Assembly: GCF_022430545.2 (NCBI RefSeq)
Contig: NZ_CP092488.2
Coordinates: 4,402,001 to 4,466,000 of the forward strand
Direction: 5' to 3'
Length of the DNA: 64,000 nt
Origin: Mycobacterium paraterrae
GTDB taxonomy: Bacteria; Actinomycetota; Actinomycetes; Mycobacteriales; Mycobacteriaceae
Notes under the pieces: generated by a model
The model's input: only the letters and a program-made list of their open reading frames with translations
The model's database searches: none
What the model was told of the DNA's origin: nothing
Program-made: the position numbers and the translations under genes
Part shown: positions 41,275 through 51,200 of the stretch, one piece after another
How positions within the stretch are numbered: the stretch's first letter is position 1
Layout: each line of letters opens with the position of its first letter

Positions 41275-43303
41275 GGGCTTTAAAAAATTCGATCGGCTGG
41301 GCCGCAACGCTCGCAACACCGAGACCACCGACGTGTTTCCGGCGATCGAAAACCCGGTCGCGGACGGCGAGACGACGACCATCGACGCGTCGCCGCCGGC
41401 CACCGAGGTGACGGGGGAGATCCCGGCGGTTCCCGACGACGCCGCGCCTGGTCGTGACGACCGGCTCACAGCAGTGCGCGACCGGGCCGCTCAACTCGGC
41501 GCCATCATCTGGCGCTGGCTCACCCAGCTGGCCGCCCGGCTGGCCGCGTGGTTGGTCGGCGAGACGCGCAGGAGAGTGCCGCAGGCCGGCCGCTGGCTGA
41601 AGCCGCGACTTACTCGGCTGGGCGCGTCGATCGGCGCCGGATTGCTGCTCTGCTCGAGCTATCCGCGATTCAACTGGTGGTGGGCCGCCGTGCCGGCCTT
41701 CGCCGTGCTGGCGTGGGTGCTGACCCGGCGAGACACCACGCCGCTGGGCGGATTCGGGTACGGCTTGCTGTTCGGCCTGGCGTTCTACCTGCCGCTGATC
41801 CGATGGATCAGCATCTTGGTCGGCGAGGTGCCGCTGCTAGCGCTGGTACTGCTGTGCGCGCTCTTCCCGGGTCTCTTCGGCCTGGCGGCCGTCACGGCAC
41901 GCCGTCTACCGGGATGGCCGATCTGGTTCGCGGTGCTCTGGGCAGCGCAGGAGTGGCTCAAGTGCACGATCCCGTTTGGCGGCTTCCCCTGGGGCGTGGT
42001 TGCAGCTGGGCAGACGTCGGGTCCGTTCCTCCCGCTGGTGCGGCTGGGTGGGGTTCCGCTGTTGTCGCTGGCGATCGTGCTCACCGGATGCGGCGCGACC
42101 GCGTTCGTGCGGGAAGCGGTGTCCTGGTGGCGGGCGTCGCAGCGCCGACGCACCCCCGACGACGTTCGGGTTGCCAACGCCCCACCCGCGGTGCTGTTGC
42201 CGGCGTTCTGCATCTGCTTGATGTTCTTCCTCGCCGCCGCGATCTGGCCCCAGGTCCGCCACTCCGGTACCGGATCTGGCAACGAACCGACGGTCACCGC
42301 GGCGGTGGTGCAGGGCAACGTGCCGAGGCTGGGTCTGGAATTCAACGCACAACGCCTCGCGGTGCTGGGCAACGACGTCAGAGAGACTCGCCGGCTGGCC
42401 GACGACGTGCGCGCCGGTCGCGCGCCGCAGCCCGACTTCGTGGTCTGGCCCGAGGACGCGTCGGAAATAGACCCGCTGGTAAATCCTGAAGCGGCGCAAG
42501 AGATTGCAGTGGCTGTCGACGTCATCAGGGCACCGATTCTGGTCGGAACCGTGCTCGATGTCCCTGGTCGGACGATTGAATCGCCCGCGCAGACCAATAC
42601 CGTGATCGTCTGGAATCCGGGGACGGGTCCCGGCGACCGACATGACAAGCGGATCGTGCAGCCGTTCGGTGAATACCTGCCCTGGCGCGGCTTCTTCCGG
42701 CATCTGTCGAGCATGGCCGACATGGCCGGCTACATCGTGCCGGGTAAGGGCTCCGGCGTCGTGCGGGCCAAGGGGACCCCGATCGGCATCGCGACCTGTT
42801 GGGAGGTCAGTTTCGACCGCGCGCTGCGGCACTCGGTCCGCAACGGCGCCCAGCTGGTGGCGGTGCCGGCCAACAACGCCAACTTCAACCAGACGATGAG
42901 CGAGCAGCAGCTGGCCTTCTCGAAGTTGCGCGCCGTCGAACTGGACCGCTATGCCCTGGTTGCCAGCAACGTCGGAATCTCGGCCGTCGTCACTCCCGAC
43001 GGTCGGGAGCTACAGCGCACGCGGTTCTTCACCCCGGCCTTCCTGGACAACCAGGTGCGCCTCAAGACGACGCTGACACCCGCCGCACGGTGGGGCCCGA
43101 TCGTCCAGGGCGCTCTGCTCGTGGCAGCTCTAGCGATTGTGTTCGCCGCCATGCTGCACAATGGATGGTTCGCGGATATCCACCGACGGCTGTCGGAGCT
43201 GGCAAACAGAGGTGGTCCGGCAACAGAGGATTCCGACGCCGACCCGTCCGGCGACGACGAGGACGAGCCGTCACCGGACGCAGAGTTCGAGAACGACGCT
43301 TGA
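41267..43303 (+). CDS. lnt: apolipoprotein N-acyltransferase Lnt
   Basis: Membrane enzyme that adds the third acyl chain to the N-terminal cysteine of lipoproteins. It is 678 aa. A hydrophilic cytoplasmic N-terminus of about 120 residues precedes roughly six membrane spans. An extracytoplasmic nitrilase-fold domain follows with the triad E396 (WPEDASEID), K461 (HDKRIVQPFGEYLPW) and C511 (IATCWEVSFD). A last span (GALLVAALAIVFAAML) and an acidic tail end the protein. In M. tuberculosis this is the N-terminal half of the fused Ppm1 (Rv2051c). Here it stops, and an 88-bp spacer with a MIRU-like element precedes the separate ppm1. Confidence 0.95.
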   Translation: MPKGFKKFDRLGRNARNTETTDVFPAIENPVADGETTTIDASPPATEVTGEIPAVPDDAAPGRDDRLTAVRDRAAQLGAIIWRWLTQLAARLAAWLVGETRRRVPQAGRWLKPRLTRLGASIGAGLLLCSSYPRFNWWWAAVPAFAVLAWVLTRRDTTPLGGFGYGLLFGLAFYLPLIRWISILVGEVPLLALVLLCALFPGLFGLAAVTARRLPGWPIWFAVLWAAQEWLKCTIPFGGFPWGVVAAGQTSGPFLPLVRLGGVPLLSLAIVLTGCGATAFVREAVSWWRASQRRRTPDDVRVANAPPAVLLPAFCICLMFFLAAAIWPQVRHSGTGSGNEPTVTAAVVQGNVPRLGLEFNAQRLAVLGNDVRETRRLADDVRAGRAPQPDFVVWPEDASEIDPLVNPEAAQEIAVAVDVIRAPILVGTVLDVPGRTIESPAQTNTVIVWNPGTGPGDRHDKRIVQPFGEYLPWRGFFRHLSSMADMAGYIVPGKGSGVVRAKGTPIGIATCWEVSFDRALRHSVRNGAQLVAVPANNANFNQTMSEQQLAFSKLRAVELDRYALVASNVGISAVVTPDGRELQRTRFFTPAFLDNQVRLKTTLTPAARWGPIVQGALLVAALAIVFAAMLHNGWFADIHRRLSELANRGGPATEDSDADPSGDDEDEPSPDAEFENDA

Positions 43304-43338
43304 GGTACCGCCCGGCAAGGGCCAGATGAAGGAGATAC

Positions 43339-43391
43339 ATGACCGGCGCTGGCGACGATAAAGAGCGAAGCGATGAGGAGGAGCGGCGCGG
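43339..43391 (+). repeat. MIRU-like element at the lnt/ppm1 junction
   Basis: The 53 bp immediately before the ppm1 ATG contain GCGACGATAAAGAGCG followed by AGCGATGAGGAGGAGCGG, the same core as the minus-strand units at 22866-22969. The length equals the 53-bp MIRU class I recall. Only one copy is present. The AAGGAG that drives its small ORF lies just outside it at 43329-43334. Confidence 0.75.
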
Positions 43392-43395
43392 ATGA
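43339..43395 (+). CDS. 18-codon ORF in a MIRU-like element, overlapping ppm1 start
   Basis: The ORF starts at ATG 43339 with AAGGAG at 43329-43334, a strong Shine-Dalgarno 4 nt upstream. It encodes MTGAGDDKERSDEEERRG, and its TGA overlaps the ppm1 ATG as ATGA. MIRUs are known to carry small ORFs whose stop overlaps the next start and to sit in operon junctions. The likely role is to carry ribosomes from the spacer into ppm1, not to make a functional peptide. The core is shared with the repeats near bioA. Confidence 0.6.
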   Translation: MTGAGDDKERSDEEERRG

Positions 43396-44180
43396 GCGCT
43401 GGTGATTCGGTGTCTCGGGCCGCTGGCGATCTGCCCAGCCTGCGCACCCTGGTGATCATCCCCACCTTCAACGAGCGGGAGAACCTTCCGCTCATCGTGC
43501 GACGTCTTCGCACGGCCCGGCCCGATGTTCACATCCTGGTTGTGGACGACAACAGCCCGGACGGCACCGGACAGCTCGCCGAGGACCTGGCCGCGGCCAA
43601 CCCCGGACTGATCCACGTCATGCATCGAACGGTGAAGGACGGCCTCGGGGCGGCCTATCTAGCCGGCTTCGCGTGGGGCCTGGACCGCGGATACACCACG
43701 CTGGTCGAGATGGACGCCGACGGCAGCCACGCACCGGAGCAGCTCCATCTTCTGCTCGAGGCCATCGACGGAGGCGCGGACCTGGTCATCGGTTCGCGCT
43801 ACGTCGAGGGCGGCAACGTGCAGAACTGGCCGTGGCGGCGGTGGGCGCTGTCCTGGACCGCGAACACGTACGCCCGGCTGGCGTTGGGAATCGGCATCCA
43901 CGACATCACGGCCGGTTACCGCGCCTACCGCCGGGATGTGCTGGAAAAGATCGACCTTGACCACGTCGACTCGAAGGGATACTGCTTCCAGATCGATTTG
44001 ACCTGGCGCACGATCACCAACGGTTTCGTCGTCGCCGAAGTGCCGATCACCTTCACCGAGCGCGAACTAGGCGTTTCCAAAATGAGCGGATCCAACATCC
44101 GCGAAGCCGTCGTGAAAGTCGCGCAGTGGGGAATCGACGGCCGCCTGCACGGTAAGCGACCGACGCCGGTCAAGCGATAG
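43392..44180 (+). CDS. ppm1: polyprenol monophosphomannose synthase Ppm1
   Basis: GT2 glycosyltransferase that transfers mannose from GDP-mannose to polyprenyl phosphate. The product feeds lipomannan and lipoarabinomannan elongation and protein mannosylation. It is 262 aa. The nucleotide-binding start is LVIIPTFNERENLPLIV, the first aspartates are VVDDNSPDGTG, and the DxD metal motif is D108-A-D110 in VEMDADGSH. TAGYRAYRRDVLEKIDLDHVDSKGYCFQIDLTWR is typical of DPM1-like synthases. It is a separate protein here, not fused to Lnt. It starts at the ATG overlapping the MIRU ORF. It is convergent with rbpA, 3 bp between stops. Confidence 0.95.
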   Translation: MSAGDSVSRAAGDLPSLRTLVIIPTFNERENLPLIVRRLRTARPDVHILVVDDNSPDGTGQLAEDLAAANPGLIHVMHRTVKDGLGAAYLAGFAWGLDRGYTTLVEMDADGSHAPEQLHLLLEAIDGGADLVIGSRYVEGGNVQNWPWRRWALSWTANTYARLALGIGIHDITAGYRAYRRDVLEKIDLDHVDSKGYCFQIDLTWRTITNGFVVAEVPITFTERELGVSKMSGSNIREAVVKVAQWGIDGRLHGKRPTPVKR

Positions 44181-44183
44181 GCG

Positions 44184-44528
44184 TCAGCCGACGCTGCCGC
44201 GCCGGCGGGTCTTGATCAGCTCGAGGCGCTCCTTCAGCAGCTCTTCGAGCTCCTCGACCGAGCGGCGCTCCAGCAACATGTCCCAGTGCGTGCGTGGCGG
44301 CTTGACCTTCTTGGGCTCTGGCAGGTCACCTTCGATCAGGGTGCCTTCCATGCCGTTGCGGCACAACCAGGTGCCTGGGATCTCGGCATCGTCGGCGAAG
44401 GGAACGTCGAATTCTTCGCCGTTCTCGGTGCGGTAGCGCGCGATCTGGCGCGGCGCCAAGTCGTGATTGCGGTCGGTCTCGTAGCTTACGGCTCCAAGGC
44501 GACTGCCTCTCAGGACGCGATCAGCCAT
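44184..44528 (-). CDS. rbpA: RNA polymerase-binding protein RbpA
   Basis: Actinobacterial transcription activator that binds RNA polymerase and group 1/2 sigma factors and stabilises open complexes. It is 114 aa. The parts known from structures can be placed. An N-terminal tail (VLRGSRLGAVSYETDRNHDLAPRQIARYRTENGEEF) is followed by the core domain (WLCRNGMEGTL). A basic linker (PKKVKPPRTHWDMLLERRS) and the sigma-interacting helix (VEELEELLKERLELI) end the protein. AAGAGGAG lies upstream of the ATG at 44528. It is divergent from the zinc-finger gene over 153 bp and convergent with ppm1. Confidence 0.97.
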   Translation of the reverse strand: MADRVLRGSRLGAVSYETDRNHDLAPRQIARYRTENGEEFDVPFADDAEIPGTWLCRNGMEGTLIEGDLPEPKKVKPPRTHWDMLLERRSVEELEELLKERLELIKTRRRGSVG

Positions 44529-44668
44529 TGGTTAGCACTCCTCTTAAAGTCTTCTTACCAGTTAGCGCCCTGATCAACGTCATAGCGGGCGGCTTGGTTC
44601 CCGGGGGTCGCACGGGATGCCGGACGACCCGACGTTCCATGATACCGGGATTCGACCGGCAGCCCGAC

Positions 44669-44674
44669 TAAAGT
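44669..44674 (+). promoter_or_regulatory. candidate -10 (TAAAGT) of the zinc-finger gene, leaderless
   Basis: TAAAGT is followed by 7 nt and the GTG at 44682. It lies in the 153-bp divergent region shared with rbpA. Confidence 0.45.
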
Positions 44675-44681
44675 CGGGCCC

Positions 44682-45026
44682 GTGACACGCCGTGACCGCC
44701 CGCAGGCCTGCCGCTGGTGTGGCCGGGCCATGGATGCCCTGGACAGCGGCATGGGCCGGCGCCGCCAATACTGCCGGCAATCCTGCCGTCAACGTGCATA
44801 CGAGCAGCGCGCGTCGATCAACGGCGCCAAGGGCGTAGCACTGCCGGCCGACGCCGTCGTGCTGTCGGCGGACGAGGCGGCGAGCCTGTCGGACCGGGTT
44901 TATCAGGTGCGATGTGCAGCGGAGGATGTCGCCACCGCGCTCGACGAGGGTGCCGGAACGCCCGAGTTGCGTGAACTGTGCGCGGCGTTGATGCAAGCCG
45001 CCGAAGCCGCCGACGGGTGGCGCTGA
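44682..45026 (+). CDS. small zinc-finger-like protein (Rv2049c-like)
   Basis: A 114-aa protein of unknown function. Four cysteines, C10, C13, C31 and C35 (CRWCGRAM...RRQYCRQSC), form a CX2C-CX3C zinc-finger-like module. A strongly basic stretch (RQRAYEQR) follows, so nucleic-acid binding is possible. Residues 60-110 are helical and acidic. It sits between rbpA and pks12, on the pks12 strand, 235 bp upstream of it. That gap shows no convincing gene; frames through it run into pks12 out of register. A regulatory role for pks12 is speculative. Confidence 0.75.
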   Translation: MTRRDRPQACRWCGRAMDALDSGMGRRRQYCRQSCRQRAYEQRASINGAKGVALPADAVVLSADEAASLSDRVYQVRCAAEDVATALDEGAGTPELRELCAALMQAAEAADGWR

Positions 45027-45261
45027 CCAGCCTTCGGCCCGGCTGACTTGTGGCGGGTACAGTCACGCCATGGATCGCTGGGCACCGGAATCAATTGCGG
45101 AGCCAGGCAATGGGCGGGGTGGGCGAGTCGGGGCCCGCCAACGATGTTCTCCGGCAGGCGAGCAGGTCCGCCGCCATCTGTGCGGCGAGTGACTCCGCTC
45201 CTCATCCAGGGCCGCATTTCTTCAATGAGCGACGACCGACACCTACGCGAGGGGTAACAGA

Positions 45262-48200
45262 ATGGCTGACCAACTTCAGCATGCAACCGAGGCGTTGCGG
45301 AAGGCGCTGGTCCAGGTCGAACGGCTGAAGAGCAAGAATCGGGCGCTGCTGGAGCGTTCTGGCGAACCCATTGCCATCGTCGGTATGTCGTGCCGTTTCC
45401 CCGGCGGGGTCGATTCGCCGGACAGCCTGTGGGACATGGTCGCCGACGAGCGTGACGTGATGTCGGAGTTTCCCACCGACCGCGGGTGGGACCTGGCCGG
45501 ACTGTTCGACGACGACCCGGACGCTCCCCACAAGTGCTATGCACGTTCCGGCGGATTCGTCGACGACGTGGCGGGTTTCGACGCAGGGTTTTTCGGGGTG
45601 GCGCCGAGCGAGGCGTTGGCCACCGACCCGCAGCACCGCATGCTGCTGGAGTTGTCGTGGGAAGCCTTGGAGCGCGCCGGAATTGATCCGACATCGCTGC
45701 GCGGCAGCGCGACCGGTGTCTTCGCCGGGATCATCGTCCAGGGTTACGGCATGCTCGCGGAGGAGATCGAGGGCTACCGGCTGACCGGTATGACCTCGAG
45801 CGTCGCCACCGGCCGGGTGGCCTACGTGCTGGGGCTGGAAGGCCCGGCGGTATCGGTGGACACCGCATGTTCGTCGTCGCTGGTGGCGCTGCACATGGCC
45901 GTGCAGTCACTGCGGTCGGGGGAGTGCGATCTGGCCCTCGCCGGTGGGGCGACCGTTAATGCGACGCCGACGGTGTTCGTGGAATTCAGCCGGCATCGCG
46001 GGCTGGCGCCCGATGGCCGCTGCAAACCGTTCTCGGGTGCCGCCGACGGTGTCGGCTGGTCTGAGGGTGGCGGCATGCTGGTGGTCGAGCGTCTGTCCGA
46101 CGCGCAACGCCTGGGCCATCGGGTGCTCGCGGTCGTACGCGGGACGGCGGTCAACCAGGACGGCGCCTCCAACGGTCTGACCGCGCCCAACGGTCCGTCG
46201 CAGCAGCGGGTAGTGCGCACCGCACTGGCCAACGCCGGCCTGAGTGCCGGTGACGTCGACGTGGTCGAAGGTCACGGCACGGGAACGACTTTGGGCGACC
46301 CGATCGAAGCCCAGGCGCTGCTGGCCACCTACGGCCAAGACCGGACCGGCGCGCCGCTGTGGCTGGGCTCGATCAAATCCAATATGGGCCACACTCAGGC
46401 CGCCGCCGGCGTGGCCGGTGTAATCAAGATGGTGCAGGCCATGCGTCACGAAAGGCTGCCCGCCACGCTGCACGTGGACGTGCCCAGCCCGCACGTCGAT
46501 TGGACGGCCGGGGCGGTGTCGCTGCTCACCGAAGCGCAGTCGTGGGTCCCAAACGGTCACGCGCGTCGCGCCGCAGTGTCGTCGTTCGGGATCAGCGGCA
46601 CCAACGCCCACGTGATCATCGAGGAGTCCCCGTCGGTCGAGACGGTCGAGAGCGCCGCACCGCAACCGTCCGTGGTGCCGTGGGTGGTGTCGGCCAAGAC
46701 CGCGACGGCGTTGCAGGCTCAAGCCTTGCGGCTGGCCGAATTCTTGGATGGCCGTGCAGATGTCAACGCCGCCGACGTGGGATGGTCTCTGGCGGGCCGG
46801 ACGACTTTCGAGCATCGGGCGGTAGTCCTCGGTAATGACCGCGGTCAGCTGCTGAGCGGATTGCGCGACGTCGCGCAGGGCCTGCCAGGCGCGTCGGTCG
46901 TCTCCGGTCACGCCGTGCCGGCAGGCAAGACTGCCTTCGTCTTTCCCGGGCAGGGTTCACAGTGGATCGGGATGGGTGTCGAATTGCTGGACACCGCACC
47001 GGTTTTCGCCGAGCAGATGAACGCGTGCGCGGAGGCGTTCGCCGAGATCGTCGACTGGTCGTTGATCGACGTGCTGCGCGGCGCACCGGGGGCGCCAGGA
47101 CTCGACCGCGTCGACGTGGTCCAGCCGGCGCTGTTCGCGGTGATGGTCTCGCTGGCCGAATTGTGGCGCTCGATCGGAGTCCGCCCGGACGCGGTCATCG
47201 GTCATTCCCAGGGCGAGATCGCGGCGGCCTATGTCGCGGGCGCGTTGTCGCTACGCGACGCAGCACGGGTCGTGACGTTGCGCAGCAAGCTGTTGCTGGC
47301 GCTGTCCGGCCGCGGCGGGATGGCCTCGCTGGCCTGCGGACCCGACCATGCCCGGGAACTGTTGGCGCCGTACGGCGACCGGGTCAGCATCGCGGCGGTC
47401 AACGGGCGCTCGGCCGTCGTGCTCTCCGGAGCCGAAGCCGCGCTCGACGAGATCGTCGCACGATGCACCGAACAAGACATCCGTGCCCGCCGTATCGAGG
47501 TGGACTACGCATCGCATTCCATTGCCGTCGACGAGATCCGCGACCAACTCGCCGAGGCACTGGCCGGCATCGAGCCCCGGTCGGCCCGCATCGCGTTCTT
47601 CTCCACCGTCACCGGCGAGGCCCAGGACACCGCAGGCCTCGACGCCGACTACTGGTTCCGAAACGTCAGGCAGACAGTCGAATTCGACCAAGCGGTACGC
47701 ACCGCCGCCGCGAACGGTTATCGCACCTTCATCGAGTCGAGCCCGCACCCGGCGCTGATCGCTGGGATCGAAGACACGGCCGCCGAGGGTGGTGCCGAAG
47801 CGGTCGTGGTTCCGACCGTTGGTCGCGAGGATGGCGGACTGCAGCGTTTCCTCAGCTCGGCCGCCCTCGCGTTCGTCTCCGGCGTCAAAGTGGACTGGCG
47901 GGCCGCGCTGCCGTCGGCTCACTTCGTCGAACTGCCGACGTACGCCTTTGAACGGCGGCGTTTCTGGCTTTCCGGCGACGGCGCAGCAGTGGATGCCGCC
48001 GGGCTCGGCCTCGGTGCCGGTGAGCACGCGCTGCTAGGCGCGGTCGTGGAGTTGCCGGACTCCGGCGGGGTGGTGCTGACCGGTCGGCTGTCCCCGGCCA
48101 TACAGGGCTGGCTGTCCGACCACGCCGTTGACGGAATAGCCGTATTCCCGGGCGCCGGATTCGTCGAGCTGGCGATTCGGGCCGGCGACGAAGTCGGCTG

Positions 48201-51200
48201 CCCGGTGGTCGAGGAACTGACCCTGCAAGCGCCGTTGCTGCTGCCCGCGTCGGGCTCGGTGTCCGTCCAGGTCGTTATCGGCGCCGCCGAAGAATCCGGC
48301 CAGCGCACCGTGTCCGTCTTCTCCAGGGAAACCACCGATTCCGGGTGGAACTGCCACGCGACGGGGACCTTGTCGTCGGCTGCGGTGCAGCCGGTGGCCG
48401 ACCTGTCGGTGTGGCCGCCGCAAGGCGCGACCCCCGTCGATGTGACCGGCGGATACCAACGCTTGGCGGAACGCGGCTACCAGTACGGCCCCGCATTCCA
48501 GGCCCTGACCGCGCTGTGGCGTCGTGGCGATGAATTCTTCGCAGAGGTGACGCTGCCTCAGTCGGCAGGCGGCGTAAGCGGTTTCGGTGTGCACCCGGTG
48601 CTGCTCGACGCTGCGCTGCACGCGGCGGCAATCACGCACGACGGCCCCGGCCTGGCACTCCCGTTTGCCTGGCAGGGCGTGGCGCTGCACGCGGCCGGAG
48701 CCTCGGCGGTGCGGGCGCGGATTGCCCCGTCGGGTCCGTCGGCAATGTCGGTGGAGCTGGCCGACGGGCTGGGGCTGCCGGTGCTGACGGTGAACTCGAT
48801 GATCGCGCGGCCGATCACGCGGCAGCAGCTGATGGCCGCGATGTCGGCTGGCGGTGGCGGCGATCAGCTCTTCGAGCTGGCATGGTCGCCGGTGCCGTCC
48901 ACCTCGCCCGCCGTATCGACCGGGACGCCGTCGTACGAGGTGTTCGAATCCGTCCCTGCGGTAACCGATCCGGTTACCGCGAGCCACCAGCGGGTGCACG
49001 AGGCGTTGACCAAGCTGCAATCGTGGCTTGCCGATCACGAATCGGGCGTGCTGATCGTGTCCACCCGCGGCGCGGTAGGGCGCTCGGGGGAAGACGTTAC
49101 CGACCTGGCCGGCGCGGCCGTGTGGGGCTTGGTGCGGTCGGCGCAGACCGAGCATCCGGGCCGCATCGTGCTGGTGGATGCCGATGCGGCACTGAGCGAC
49201 TCGGGGATCGCGGCGGTGCTGGCAGTCGGAGAGCCGCAGGTGCTTGTCCGCGGCGACACCGTATACACCGCGCGGGTGCGCGCCAGCCGGGCCGCTGACA
49301 ACCTCCTCGTGCCACCGGCCGACGGCCCGTGGCGGTTGGGCTTGTCGAGCGCCGGAACCTTCGAGAACCTGCGACTGGAACCGGTACCCAACGCCGGCGC
49401 CCCACTGGAACCCGGGCAGGTGCGGGTCGCCTTGCGCTCGATCTCGACCAACTTCCGTGACATCATGATCACGCTGGGCATGTTCACCCACGACGCGCTG
49501 ATCGGAGGCGAAGGCGCGGGCGTCGTCGTCGAGGTCGGACCGGATGTCACCGAGTTCGCTGTCGGTGACGACGTGTACGGCTTCTTCCCGGACGGAAGCG
49601 GCACCCTGGTCGCCGGTGACACCCGGCTGCTCCTCCCGATGCCGGCGGACTGGTCGTACGCCGAAGCCGCCGCCATCTCGGCCGTGTTCACCACCGCCTA
49701 CTACGCATTCGTCCACTTGGCCGACGTCCAGCCGGGCCAGCGGCTGCTGCTGCACGCCGGTACCGGTGGTGTCGGTATGGCCGCCGCGCAGTTGGCCCGG
49801 CACTTCGGCCTGGAGGTCTTCGCAACCGCCAGTCGGCCCAAGTGGGACACGTTGCGCGCCATGGGTTTTGATGACGACCACATCGGTGACTCACGCACGC
49901 TGGACTTCGAGGAGAAGTTCCGCGCCATCGTCGGCGACCGAGGCTTCGACGTCGTGCTGGACTCGCTGGCCGGCGAATTCGTCGACGCCTCGCTGCGCCT
50001 GGTCAAGCCGGGCGGGGTTTTCCTAGAAATGGGTAAGACCGACATCCGCGACCCGGGGAAGATCGCCGAAGAGTACCCAGGGGTGCGCTACCGTGCGTTC
50101 GATTTGTTCGAGCCGGGCCGCAACCGGATGCACCAGTACATGCTCGAGCTCGCCGGGCTTTTCGATGCCGGTGTGCTGCGCCCGTTGCCGGTGACGACGT
50201 TCGACATTCGGCGCGCGCCGGCAGCTCTGCGATACCTGTCCCAGGCTCGGCACACCGGCAAGGTGGTCTTGACGGTTCCGGCGACATCGGGCGGATCGCT
50301 GGGGCCGGGCACCGTGCTGATCACCGGCGGCACCGGCATGGCCGGCTCCGCCCTGGCCCGCCACCTGGTGACCAATCACGGTGTGCGCCAACTGTTGCTG
50401 CTCGGCCGTCGCGGACCCGACGCGCCGGGTGCCGCCGAGTTGACCGCAGAGCTCACCGCGGCCGGCGCCGATGTCTCGGTCGTCGCCTGCGATGCGGCGG
50501 ATCGTGCAGCGCTGGCCAAGGTGATCGCCGACATCCCGGTGCAGCATCCGTTGTCGGCGGTGATCCACGCCGCCGGTGTGCTCGACGACACGGTGCTGAC
50601 CTCGCTGACACCCGACCGAGTAGACGCGGTGTTGCGGGCGAAGGTTGACGCGGCGTGGAATTTGCATGAGCTGAGCCAAGATTCAAACATCGCGGCGTTT
50701 GTGTTGTTCTCCTCGATGGCCGGCGTCGTCGGCTCGTCGGGCCAGGCCAACTATGCCGCGGCGAACACCTTCCTGGACGGCCTTGCCGCACACCGCCGCG
50801 CCCACGGCCTGCCGGCGATATCGCTGGGTTGGGGTCTGTGGGATCAGGCAAGCGAGATGACAGGCGGCCTCGACGACGCCGGTCGCGCTCGACTGGCCCG
50901 CACCGGCGTCAAGGCCCTGTCGTCGGCCGACGCCCTGCAGCTGTTCGACACCGCGTTGGTGGTCGACGAGCCGTTCCTGCTGCCCGCCAACATCGACGCC
51001 GCCGCACTGCGGGCCAACGCCGCAGTCGTACCCCCGATGTTCTCCGACTTGATCAACGCCCCGAGCCGTCGCCGGGTCGACGACTCGTTGGCCGCGAGTA
51101 AGTCGAAATCAGCCCTGGCGCAACGCATTCACGGGCTCTCCGAAGACGAGCAGCACGCGGTGCTACTCGACCTGGTGCGCTCCCACATCGCCACCGTGCT

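Noticed and set aside
45027..45261. A small gene or clear promoter in the 235-bp gap before pks12
   Set aside because: Frames here either run out of register into pks12 or lack a start context. TACAGT at 45058-45063 has no matching -35 and is far from the pks12 start.
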